The notes under the pieces are model-generated. The model was given only the letters and a program-made list of their open reading frames with translations. It was not told the origin of the DNA and ran no database searches. A program made the position numbers and the translations under genes. Below, piece by piece: positions 8,812 through 16,267 of a stretch of DNA of 44,704 nucleotides. Each line of letters starts with the position of its first letter. Position 1 is the stretch's first letter. Source of the stretch: Bacillota bacterium (lineage in GTDB: Bacteria; Bacillota; Clostridia; Tissierellales; Gottschalkiaceae); assembly GCA_023420895.1 (NCBI GenBank), contig JAEZUY010000028.1:1-44704 (forward strand), given 5' to 3'.

Positions 8812-8818
8812 TTTACCA
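8810..8818 (-). promoter_or_regulatory. Candidate ftsZ promoter (extended -10)
   Basis: Minus-strand TGGTAAAAT lies about 63 bases before the ftsZ start codon, in the ftsQ-ftsZ gap. No good -35 box is seen. A 14-base inverted repeat TTGATA-N2-TATCAA (8833-8846) lies just upstream, where an operator could sit. Confidence 0.35.
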
Positions 8819-8878
8819 CATATTCACTCTATTTGATAGATATCAACTCAAAAAATTTAATTATTATCCTAATACACT

Positions 8879-9985
8879 TTAATTCGTATCATTTTCTTGA
8901 GAATCCGTCTGCTGACTTTCACTCTCTGAATTTTGAGAACTTTCTGTTTCTTCGGAATCTCCGGAATTTCCGCTTTCAGAACTGTCTATCTCTCCCGTCT
9001 GATTGCTTCCTTCGTTTCCTTGCGTTTCTTCTTGCTGCTCTTGATTTTCGCTGCCGCTATTCCCGTCACCAGAGCCGCCTTCAGAATTTTCAGTTTCTTC
9101 AATATTTTCATCCTGACTCTCTCCTTCTTCAGCTTTTCTTCTTTCTTCTTCGAGTTTTTCCTCTTCAGCCAGTTTCTCAAGTTCTTCTCTGTCTTTCTCA
9201 GTCATCTTCTGAACTACTACTCTCTTGCTCTTAGTGAAGTCTATAGTCAGAAATTTCACTTTCTTTTCTTTGAGATCTTTCAGAATCTGGGAGAGAAGTT
9301 TCATTTTATAATCCATATCTCTGAATTTCCCGAGCTTTATGGTCTGATAATCGTCAGTCTTTAATATGACCTGAGAATCTTCGGTAATTTCTATCTTCGA
9401 CACTGCTGAACTTATATTCCATTTAAGAAGACCGTTCGTAAAATCTCTGAACTCTTTGTCCTCTATATCCTCATTCGTATATTTTAAAGTCTTCAGTATT
9501 TCCGGATTCTCTATATGAAGTCCTTCTAAAACGGGAATGTCAGTCTCCTTCATATCTTCTTTATTCGCAATCATAAGAGGCTGAGCATTTTTCCCTACAT
9601 AAACAGCTTCATCTCCGTAATTTATAATATATATGTCTTTCTTCTCTTTAATTTTAATTTTAACAGTATCAGGAAGAACTCTGCTGACTTCTGAACTCTC
9701 AATATAAGGCTGAGATTTCAGATTCTTCTGAGCCTGCTCTTTGTCTATTTTGAATATGTTCTGTCCTTTAAGAACTCCCGATTTATTGACTACATCATTA
9801 TCCGTCACTTCGGTGTTTCCCTCTACTGAAAAATTCTTGACAGAAAACAGAGGCGCTTTCGTAAAGAAAAGGTATAGTCCGATTAAAATAAGAATAAGCA
9901 GAAAAGCCGCTCTTATCTTTCTCAGTGTTCTCATTCGTCTTCTTTTGTTCTCAATTCTCCTTTTCTTGCTTTCCAAACCTTCCAC
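8879..9985 (-). CDS. ftsQ: Cell division protein FtsQ/DivIB
   Basis: 368-residue bitopic membrane protein of the divisome. A Lys/Arg-rich cytoplasmic segment (1-24) is followed by a single transmembrane helix (about 25-42) and an extracytoplasmic POTRA domain (about 46-117, starting FSVKNFSVEGNTEV), then the beta domain to about residue 260. The last 100 residues or so are an unusual low-complexity tail rich in Glu, Ser, Asn and Gln. The start is ambiguous: GTG at 9985 has no ribosome site at proper spacing, while TTG at 9976 (codon 4) is preceded by GAGGTGG. It begins a few bases after the murG stop. Confidence 0.9.
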   Translation of the reverse strand: MEGLESKKRRIENKRRRMRTLRKIRAAFLLILILIGLYLFFTKAPLFSVKNFSVEGNTEVTDNDVVNKSGVLKGQNIFKIDKEQAQKNLKSQPYIESSEVSRVLPDTVKIKIKEKKDIYIINYGDEAVYVGKNAQPLMIANKEDMKETDIPVLEGLHIENPEILKTLKYTNEDIEDKEFRDFTNGLLKWNISSAVSKIEITEDSQVILKTDDYQTIKLGKFRDMDYKMKLLSQILKDLKEKKVKFLTIDFTKSKRVVVQKMTEKDREELEKLAEEEKLEEERRKAEEGESQDENIEETENSEGGSGDGNSGSENQEQQEETQGNEGSNQTGEIDSSESGNSGDSEETESSQNSESESQQTDSQENDTN

Positions 9986-9991
9986 CTCAGT

Positions 9992-11089
9992 TTATATCAA
10001 TTTATCAACTACTTCATATATTTTTTCAGCAGCTTCAGTAGTGCCCATCTTTCTGCTGTTTTCACGCATGCTTTCCAGCATCTTCTCATCGTCTATCACA
10101 GAATTCATAACTTCTGTAAAATCAGTCTCGTCCAGGTCTTTTTCAAGAATGACCTTTGCCGCGCCCTTCTTTTCAAGAGCTCTTGCATTGTATTCCTGAT
10201 GATTCTCAGTAGTATATCTTTTCGGAACGAGTATGCTGGATATTCCTAAAGCAGTTATCTCCGCTATAGTTATTGCGCCTGCGCTTGTAACTATTATATC
10301 GGATGCGGCTATATACTGAGGAAGATTGTAGCAGTATTCCATTATTTTAACATTGTCTCCAGGAACTATATTCTCTTCAGTCAGCTTTTCGTTAAAGCTC
10401 TCTGAAAATCTCTTTCCTGTGACATGATATATCTGTATATCTTCTCTGTCTGCGTAATCTTTCATCAGTTTCATCATGGCATCGTTGATGCTTCTCTGTC
10501 CGCCGCTTCCTCCAAATGCCAGTATGACTTTTTTGTCTTCGCATTTGAGTTCTGCTCTTACACTGTTTCTGTCTATATCTTTAAATTCTGCTCTGACAGG
10601 ATTCCCTGTATATACGAGCTTCTTTTTAGCCTTAATGAATCTTTCTGTCTCTTCGAATCCGCATGCAACTTTATCCACGAATTTCGAGAGAATTCTGTTT
10701 GTAGCTCCCGGAAAAGCATTCTGCTCGTGAATAAGAGTCGGAATTCCTTTAAGCGCCGCAACCATGAGCACCGGTCCGCACACATATCCTCCCGTTCCTA
10801 TCACTATGTCGGGCTTGAACTCTTTTACTATTCTTCTAGCGTCGTTCATCCCTTTGCAGAGCTCTACTGCAGTTTTTGCCGTGTCTACTGAAAGCTTTCT
10901 TCTGAATCCTTTTACTCTTATAGATTTAAAATTTATATTCTCTTTCGGAACTATATCAGCTTCCATTCCCCTGGCAGTTCCCACGTAAAGCAGTTCAGCA
11001 TCAGGTCTCTTCTCCATTATTTTTTTGGCAATCGCAATTGCCGGATATATATGGCCGCCTGTGCCTCCTCCGGATACAAGAACTTTCAT
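9992..11089 (-). CDS. murG: UDP-GlcNAc:undecaprenyl-PP-MurNAc-pentapeptide GlcNAc transferase MurG
   Basis: 365-residue peripheral membrane glycosyltransferase (GT28) that converts lipid I to lipid II on the cytoplasmic face. The N-terminal glycine-rich loop GGGTGGHIYPA is at residues 7-17. A second G-loop (AFGGSGGQRSIND) and the UDP-GlcNAc-binding segment with SAGAITIAEI and the TTENHQEYNA motif lie in the C-terminal half. ATG at 11089 is preceded by GGAGAAG. It follows ftsW with a 36-base gap and is part of the murE-mraY-murD-ftsW-murG-ftsQ run. Confidence 0.97.
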   Translation of the reverse strand: MKVLVSGGGTGGHIYPAIAIAKKIMEKRPDAELLYVGTARGMEADIVPKENINFKSIRVKGFRRKLSVDTAKTAVELCKGMNDARRIVKEFKPDIVIGTGGYVCGPVLMVAALKGIPTLIHEQNAFPGATNRILSKFVDKVACGFEETERFIKAKKKLVYTGNPVRAEFKDIDRNSVRAELKCEDKKVILAFGGSGGQRSINDAMMKLMKDYADREDIQIYHVTGKRFSESFNEKLTEENIVPGDNVKIMEYCYNLPQYIAASDIIVTSAGAITIAEITALGISSILVPKRYTTENHQEYNARALEKKGAAKVILEKDLDETDFTEVMNSVIDDEKMLESMRENSRKMGTTEAAEKIYEVVDKLI

Positions 11090-11125
11090 AAAAACTTCTC
11101 CTTTTATTCTATTCTTAATTCTTTT

Positions 11126-12289
11126 TTAAATTTCAGCCGCAGCTGAACTCTCTTTTCTAGCTTTTTTATCTTTTCTGGCTTCTTTAGAAGGAATATTCTT
11201 CGATACATTAAGAAGTATTCCAATCTGCACCATCGTCACGATAAGCGATGTTCCACCATGACTGAACAGAGGCATAGTTATCCCTGTTGTAGGTATTGCA
11301 GAGCTTGCAACTGCGATGTGAATCATCGTCTGAACGAATATTATAATCGATATTCCGTAAGCCAGGAGCTTTCCGAATCTGTCTTCGACAAGTATTGCAA
11401 CTCTCATCCCTCTTATAAGGAAAGTCAAATAGAGACCTATCAGTATAAGAGACCCTATGAGTCCGAATTCTTCAGCAAATATTGCAAATATGAAGTCGGA
11501 ATATGCAAACGGAAGGTAGTAGTATTTCTGTCTGCTCTGGCCGAGTCCCACTCCAAAAAGTCCTCCCGAACCTATTGCATAAAGCGACTGAACTACCTGC
11601 CAGCCCTGACCCTGCTTATCTGCAAAGGGATCTATGAATGTCGTAAGTCTTTTCATTCTGTAAGGCGCTACGAGCACCATCGCCGCTCCTCCAAGAATTC
11701 CCAGAACTCCCATAAGAAACGGGTAAAGCGCTTTTACCGCAGATGCTATATACATCATGAAAAGAGCAATTCCGAGAGCTCCTCCAGTTCCGAGGTCACT
11801 CTGCAGAACTACGAGTATTCCCAGAGGTCCTCCCAGAAACAGAAGCGCCGGAATAAATCCTTTCACCGGATGATTTTTCTGGAACTTCTTAGGATCAGAA
11901 AGGTATTTCGCAGCCATTATCACCATGCTTATTTTAAGTATATCAGAAGGCATGAATGAAAATCCCAATGGAAGCTCTATCCATCTGTATGCTCCGTTCA
12001 CAGGTTCTGAAATGAATCTTACCAGTATATTCAGAATCAGAGCTGTGAAAAATAGCGCTTCAGTTATCCAGCCCTTGAATATTCTATAGCTTATAAACTG
12101 TGAAAATATCGTCATTCCCAGCAATCCTATTCCAAAAGCAAAAATCTGAGATTTGAAAAATTTTCCTCCGTCATTGTAGTCTGCTATACCTTGAGGCCAT
12201 GATGAAGAATATACCATGACGAGTCCCAGTATGGATATTATTATGACTGTTACCCATATCCAGTAATCGCTTTTTCTTCTATCTCTCAT
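11126..12289 (-). CDS. ftsW: Lipid II polymerase FtsW (SEDS family)
   Basis: 387-residue SEDS-family polytopic membrane protein (FtsW/RodA/SpoVE), with about ten hydrophobic segments. It polymerises lipid II into glycan strands together with a class B PBP, here plausibly the PBP at 16268-18655. Family features include the early VMVYSSS segment, QSDLGTGGAL in the central part and the C-terminal GITMPLFSHGGTSLI segment. The tail is Lys/Arg/Ala-rich and cytoplasmic. ATG at 12289 has AAGGAGAAT upstream, overlapping the end of murD (2-base gap). Its place between murD and murG favours FtsW/SpoVE over RodA. Confidence 0.95.
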   Translation of the reverse strand: MRDRRKSDYWIWVTVIIISILGLVMVYSSSWPQGIADYNDGGKFFKSQIFAFGIGLLGMTIFSQFISYRIFKGWITEALFFTALILNILVRFISEPVNGAYRWIELPLGFSFMPSDILKISMVIMAAKYLSDPKKFQKNHPVKGFIPALLFLGGPLGILVVLQSDLGTGGALGIALFMMYIASAVKALYPFLMGVLGILGGAAMVLVAPYRMKRLTTFIDPFADKQGQGWQVVQSLYAIGSGGLFGVGLGQSRQKYYYLPFAYSDFIFAIFAEEFGLIGSLILIGLYLTFLIRGMRVAILVEDRFGKLLAYGISIIIFVQTMIHIAVASSAIPTTGITMPLFSHGGTSLIVTMVQIGILLNVSKNIPSKEARKDKKARKESSAAAEI

Positions 12290-12291
12290 TA

Positions 12292-13650
12292 CTAATTCTC
12301 CTTAAGGGATTTTACATTGTTTTTGAAATCTTCTCCTCTGACTTCATAGCTCTTATACATATCCCAGCTTGCACACGCAGGAGACAGCAGAACTGTATAT
12401 CCCGGTTTTGCTTTTTCGCTGGCTTCTTTCACGGCCTCTTTCATGTCTTTAACTCTCACTATATTTGTAAATCCATGTTTTCTGGCAGTGTCTTCTATCT
12501 TCTGAGCCGTTTCTCCCAAGAGTATCATCTCTTCTATTTTTCCGTCAAACGCCTCTATAAGCTCATCGAATTCTCCGCCTTTGTCTTTTCCGCCTGCAAT
12601 GAGATTTATAGGCTTTTCAAGACCTTCTATGGCTTTTATTGTAGAATCGACATTAGTTCCTTTAGAGTCGTTGTAGTATTTCACTCCGTCTATTTCTTCT
12701 ACGAATTCGAGTCTGTGTTCAACTCCGCTGAAGTTCATAACCGCTTCTCTTATAGTTTCGCTGTCAATTCCGAATGCTTTTGAAACAGCTATTACTCCGA
12801 TTATGTTCTGAAGATTGTGTCTTCCCGGAATATTTATTTCCTCAGTTTTCATCACAGTCTCTTCAGAATCTCCTGTATTCCAGATTATCTTTCCGTCTGA
12901 AACATAGACACCTTTCACTTTTTCAGTGTCGCTGAAATAAAGAAGTTCAGATTTCACTTCACTTGAAAGTTCTCTCAGCACTTTATCTTCATGATTGAAT
13001 ACTGTGAACTCATTTTCCGTCTGATTTCTGAATATTTTCGCTTTTGCCGCTATATAGTTTTCATAGCTTCCGTGCCAGTCGAGGTGGTCCGGAGTTATAT
13101 TAGTTATAAGAGATACTGCAGGACTGAATTCTTTCGTATCTTCAAGCTGGAAACTCGAAGTCTCTATTATAAATATGCTCTCATCGTCTAAAAGCTCTTT
13201 TGCTTTAGAAAGAATTCCCACTCCCACATTTCCTGTTACATAAACTTTTTCGTATGCTCTGGAGAAAACTTCTCCTGTAAGCATAGTCGATGTCGTCTTT
13301 CCGTTCGTTCCTGTTATACACACGAATCTAGCATCAGATATTCTGTAAGCCAGCTCTATATCTGTGAGAATTTCAATGCCTTTCTCTCTTGCTTCCTTGA
13401 ATATATTGAGATTTGGAGGCATTCCCGGACTCTTCAGTATCATATCTATGCTGTCCAGATCGACATCATTGCTTCCTAATATTTTTTCAACTTCTATATT
13501 TTCTATTTCTTTCAGTGCTTCACCAAGCTCTTCTTCTTTTTTCATATCTGTTACTGCAATATCTGCTCCAAGTATATCAAGCGCTTTTATAGCCGCTATA
13601 CCGCTTATTCCAAGCCCTGTTACAAGCACTTTCTTACCTTTTAGTTTCAC
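12292..13650 (-). CDS. murD: UDP-N-acetylmuramoyl-L-alanine--D-glutamate ligase MurD
   Basis: About 452-residue cytoplasmic Mur ligase that adds D-Glu to UDP-MurNAc-L-Ala. It has the N-terminal UDP-binding Rossmann motif VLVTGLGISG, the ATP-binding loop CITGTNGKTTS (near residues 112-121), the NITPDHLDWHGS motif of the central domain, and the C-terminal domain with SPACASWDMY and a phosphate-binding GGKDKGG. Start choice: GTG at 13650 is preferred because AGAAGGTGA lies five bases upstream. GTG at 13659, three codons earlier, overlaps that site. It follows mraY by about 25 bases and precedes ftsW by two. Confidence 0.96.
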   Translation of the reverse strand: MKLKGKKVLVTGLGISGIAAIKALDILGADIAVTDMKKEEELGEALKEIENIEVEKILGSNDVDLDSIDMILKSPGMPPNLNIFKEAREKGIEILTDIELAYRISDARFVCITGTNGKTTSTMLTGEVFSRAYEKVYVTGNVGVGILSKAKELLDDESIFIIETSSFQLEDTKEFSPAVSLITNITPDHLDWHGSYENYIAAKAKIFRNQTENEFTVFNHEDKVLRELSSEVKSELLYFSDTEKVKGVYVSDGKIIWNTGDSEETVMKTEEINIPGRHNLQNIIGVIAVSKAFGIDSETIREAVMNFSGVEHRLEFVEEIDGVKYYNDSKGTNVDSTIKAIEGLEKPINLIAGGKDKGGEFDELIEAFDGKIEEMILLGETAQKIEDTARKHGFTNIVRVKDMKEAVKEASEKAKPGYTVLLSPACASWDMYKSYEVRGEDFKNNVKSLKEN

Positions 13651-13674
13651 TTTCTTCACCTTCTAAATCATTAA

Positions 13675-14625
13675 TTAAACCGCTGCAAAATATCCGATAA
13701 CTGACGCAATCAGTGTAACTGCGCCAAATATCATAACTATCTGATTCTCAGTTCTGCCTCCGGCTTCTAAATGGTGATGGTACGGAGCCATTCTGAAGAA
13801 TCTTTTTTTCGTCTTTTTATAGTACATAACCTGAATTATTACAGAAACCGATTCCAGGAAGTATATTATTCCTATAACCGGTATCAGGAATTCCAGTTTC
13901 AGAACCATGGCAATTCCGACTACAGCTCCGCCAAGAGCCATAGAGCCAGTGTCTCCCATGAATATTCTCGCAGGATTTCTGTTGACTCTTAAAAAGCCAA
14001 GACATCCTCCAAGCATTGCAAGTGCGAATATGACAGTCGAAGCCGACTCCATATTCTTAGCAATTAGAGCAAATGCTCCAAGTATCACTATTGTTACTGT
14101 AGTGGCAAGTCCGTCCAGACCGTCAGTGAGATTTGCACTGTTCGATGTAGCTATCATTACCAGCATTGCAAAAGGAATGTAGAATATTCCCATGCTCACT
14201 TCCGTCTTCACGAACGGAATTATTACCGTATTTCCTACTGTATTGTAAACAAGAAGTCCTATCAGAAGGGACACTATAAGCTGTCCGAAAATCTTCTGTT
14301 TCGCTGTAAGACCCAGGTTTCTTTTAAGAACGACTTTTATGAAGTCGTCTATAAATCCTATAAGACCGAATCCCAGCATTGAAAGAACCGGGATCGCATT
14401 ATTCGTTAAATTTCCAGTTATTATAAGAGCGGCTAATGCCGAGATTATGAATATGAGCCCTCCTATAGTCGGTGTTCCGCTTTTTTTAAGGTGCTCTTTA
14501 GGTCCGTCTTCTCTTATGCTCTGACCTGCTCCCGCTCTCTGAATCATTTTTATAACGGGAGTCCCGATTAATAAAGATATTATCAGTGATATTACAAATG
14601 CAGATATTGGACTGTCCAAACTCAT
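13675..14625 (-). CDS. mraY: Phospho-N-acetylmuramoyl-pentapeptide transferase MraY
   Basis: 316-residue integral membrane enzyme that transfers phospho-MurNAc-pentapeptide to undecaprenyl phosphate, making lipid I. Catalytic acidic motifs are present: DD at 93-94 in GFIDDFIKV, NLTDGLDGL at 165-173 and FMGDTGS at 222-228. The MraY-specific histidine loop APYHHHLE lies at about 280-287. About ten transmembrane helices are apparent. ATG at 14625 is preceded by CGGAGGAAAAGATTT. It sits between murE and murD in the usual dcw order, except that murF is missing from this position and lies at 41-43 kb. Confidence 0.97.
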   Translation of the reverse strand: MSLDSPISAFVISLIISLLIGTPVIKMIQRAGAGQSIREDGPKEHLKKSGTPTIGGLIFIISALAALIITGNLTNNAIPVLSMLGFGLIGFIDDFIKVVLKRNLGLTAKQKIFGQLIVSLLIGLLVYNTVGNTVIIPFVKTEVSMGIFYIPFAMLVMIATSNSANLTDGLDGLATTVTIVILGAFALIAKNMESASTVIFALAMLGGCLGFLRVNRNPARIFMGDTGSMALGGAVVGIAMVLKLEFLIPVIGIIYFLESVSVIIQVMYYKKTKKRFFRMAPYHHHLEAGGRTENQIVMIFGAVTLIASVIGYFAAV

Positions 14626-14666
14626 AAATCTTTTCCTCCGTATATTATTTTTTTCCTTCTAATTTG

Positions 14667-16133
14667 CTATTTTTTCATATTCGAAACTGCTTCCTGAACG
14701 ACTTCTCTTTCGTCGAAATGGTATTTAGTTTCTCCTATTATTACATAATTTTCATGGCCTTTTCCTGCAAGAAGAACTATATCGCCTTCTTCAGCATTGT
14801 TAACCGCATAGTTTATAGCGTCTTTTCTGTCCGTAACAGTTACATATTCTCCTCCGGACTTTTCAACACCTTCAACTATCTGAGCAATTATGCTGTCAGG
14901 ATCTTCAGTTCTCGGATTGTCTGATGTTACTACAGAAAGATCTGCATATTTTCCTGAGATTTCTCCCATCACAGCTCTCTTTGAATTGTCTCTGTCTCCT
15001 CCTGCTCCGAACACTGCTATTATTCTCTTTTCAGCAAATTCTCTTATGCATTTCAGAACTTTTTCAAGCGCATCTGGAGTATGAGCGAAATCTATTATTA
15101 CTGTGAAATCGGTATCAGTCGGAACGACTTCAAATCTTCCTTTAACATCCTCTATAGATTCTATACCCTTTTTTATAGTTTCAAGTGATATTCCGTCGAA
15201 ATAAGCTGCCGATGCGGCTGCAAGACTGTTGTAGACAGTGAATATTCCCGGTATGCTGCAGCTCATATCTATGCTCCCTTTAGGAGTGTTCAGTCTGAAA
15301 TGAACTCCCTGGCTGTCGAGTTTTATATTGGATGCGTTTATATCATCGCTCTCTTCTATTCCATAAGTCGATGTTTTCTCTGTCTGCATCTTTTCTTCTG
15401 AAAGTATCTTTTTTCCATACTCGTCATCAGCATTGACAAGATTTTTCTTAACTGTTAAATTGAAGAGTTTCTTTTTCGCTTCAAGATAGTCGTCTAAATC
15501 TTTGTGGTAATCTAAATGGTCTACTGAAAGATTCGTATAAATTCCTGTATCAAATTCAGAATATGCAACTCTGTCAAGATCGAGCGCATGTGATGAAACT
15601 TCCATTATAACAGTGTCTATTCCTTTATCAAGCATAAGTCTGAAAGACTGCTGAAGCTCAAGCGAATCGGGTGTTGTAGTTCCCGTTTCTATAAGTTCTC
15701 CGTCTATTATATTGCCTATTGTTCCTATTATTCCCACTTTATGTCCTGCCGCTTCGTAAACGGCTCTCATTATATAAGATGTTGTAGTCTTTCCGTTAGT
15801 TCCCGTAATCCCTATGAGATTAAGCTCTCTTGAAGGATTTCCGTAAAATTCTGCCGACATCTTGGCCATAGCGTTTCTCGAGTCTGCCACTTTTATATAA
15901 GTTACTCCGTCTTTTATATCTTCAGGCATAACTTCCAGAACTACTGCCTTAGCGCCGTTCTCTATCGCAGAGTCTATGTATTTATGTCCGTCTGTCTTAA
16001 GTCCCTTTATCGCCGCGAAAAGTCCATCTTTTTCTATCTTTCTAGAATTGTAGTTCAGAGAAGATATATCTATATCAAGGTTCCCTTTCGATTCCAGAAT
16101 TTCTATTCCGTCTAATAAAGCTTCAATTTTCAT
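14667..16133 (-). CDS. murE: UDP-N-acetylmuramyl-tripeptide synthetase MurE
   Basis: 488-residue cytoplasmic Mur ligase adding the third stem-peptide residue to UDP-MurNAc-L-Ala-D-Glu. The ATP loop GTNGKTT is at residues 111-117. The carbamylated-lysine region and the NLSVDHLDYH motif lie around 201-210. The C-terminal domain carries DNPRTE at 405-410. DNPR is the motif of meso-diaminopimelate-adding enzymes; lysine-adding enzymes usually differ there, so mDAP is the predicted substrate (inference). ATG at 16133 has AAAGGGTGA upstream. It is the first gene of the second half of the cluster and has its own candidate extended -10. Confidence 0.96.
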   Translation of the reverse strand: MKIEALLDGIEILESKGNLDIDISSLNYNSRKIEKDGLFAAIKGLKTDGHKYIDSAIENGAKAVVLEVMPEDIKDGVTYIKVADSRNAMAKMSAEFYGNPSRELNLIGITGTNGKTTTSYIMRAVYEAAGHKVGIIGTIGNIIDGELIETGTTTPDSLELQQSFRLMLDKGIDTVIMEVSSHALDLDRVAYSEFDTGIYTNLSVDHLDYHKDLDDYLEAKKKLFNLTVKKNLVNADDEYGKKILSEEKMQTEKTSTYGIEESDDINASNIKLDSQGVHFRLNTPKGSIDMSCSIPGIFTVYNSLAAASAAYFDGISLETIKKGIESIEDVKGRFEVVPTDTDFTVIIDFAHTPDALEKVLKCIREFAEKRIIAVFGAGGDRDNSKRAVMGEISGKYADLSVVTSDNPRTEDPDSIIAQIVEGVEKSGGEYVTVTDRKDAINYAVNNAEEGDIVLLAGKGHENYVIIGETKYHFDEREVVQEAVSNMKK

Positions 16134-16194
16134 ATATTTTCACCCTTTCCAGTTAATCCATACAGTTTTTAAACATAATTGTCCCTATCTAATT

Positions 16195-16203
16195 ATTATA
16201 TCA
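16195..16203 (-). promoter_or_regulatory. Candidate promoter for murE-mraY-murD-ftsW-murG-ftsQ
   Basis: Minus-strand TGATATAAT, a perfect extended -10, lies about 62 bases upstream of murE. The -35 region is weak (TTTCTA at 16-base spacing). It lies just after the inverted repeat that follows the PBP gene. Confidence 0.5.
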
Positions 16204-16214
16204 TAAGTTGAGAA

Positions 16215-16254
16215 TTTAGAAATAGCCCAGACAATAGTCTGAGCCGTTTCTAAA
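16215..16254 (-). repeat. Long imperfect inverted repeat between the PBP gene and murE
   Basis: 18-base arms (16215-16232 and 16237-16254) with a 4-base loop; one mismatch and two G-U pairs when read as minus-strand RNA. It starts 14 bases after the PBP stop codon. No T-tract follows, so it is not a standard intrinsic terminator. It could be a weak terminator, an RNA-stabilising 3' hairpin, or an operator for the adjacent murE promoter. Confidence 0.6.
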
Positions 16255-16267
16255 GAATTTATTCAGT

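Noticed and set aside
8782..9364. Plus-strand open frames opposite ftsQ
   Set aside because: They mirror the repetitive Glu/Ser codons of the FtsQ tail, have no ribosome site and no recognisable domain; only the promoter-like element there is kept.
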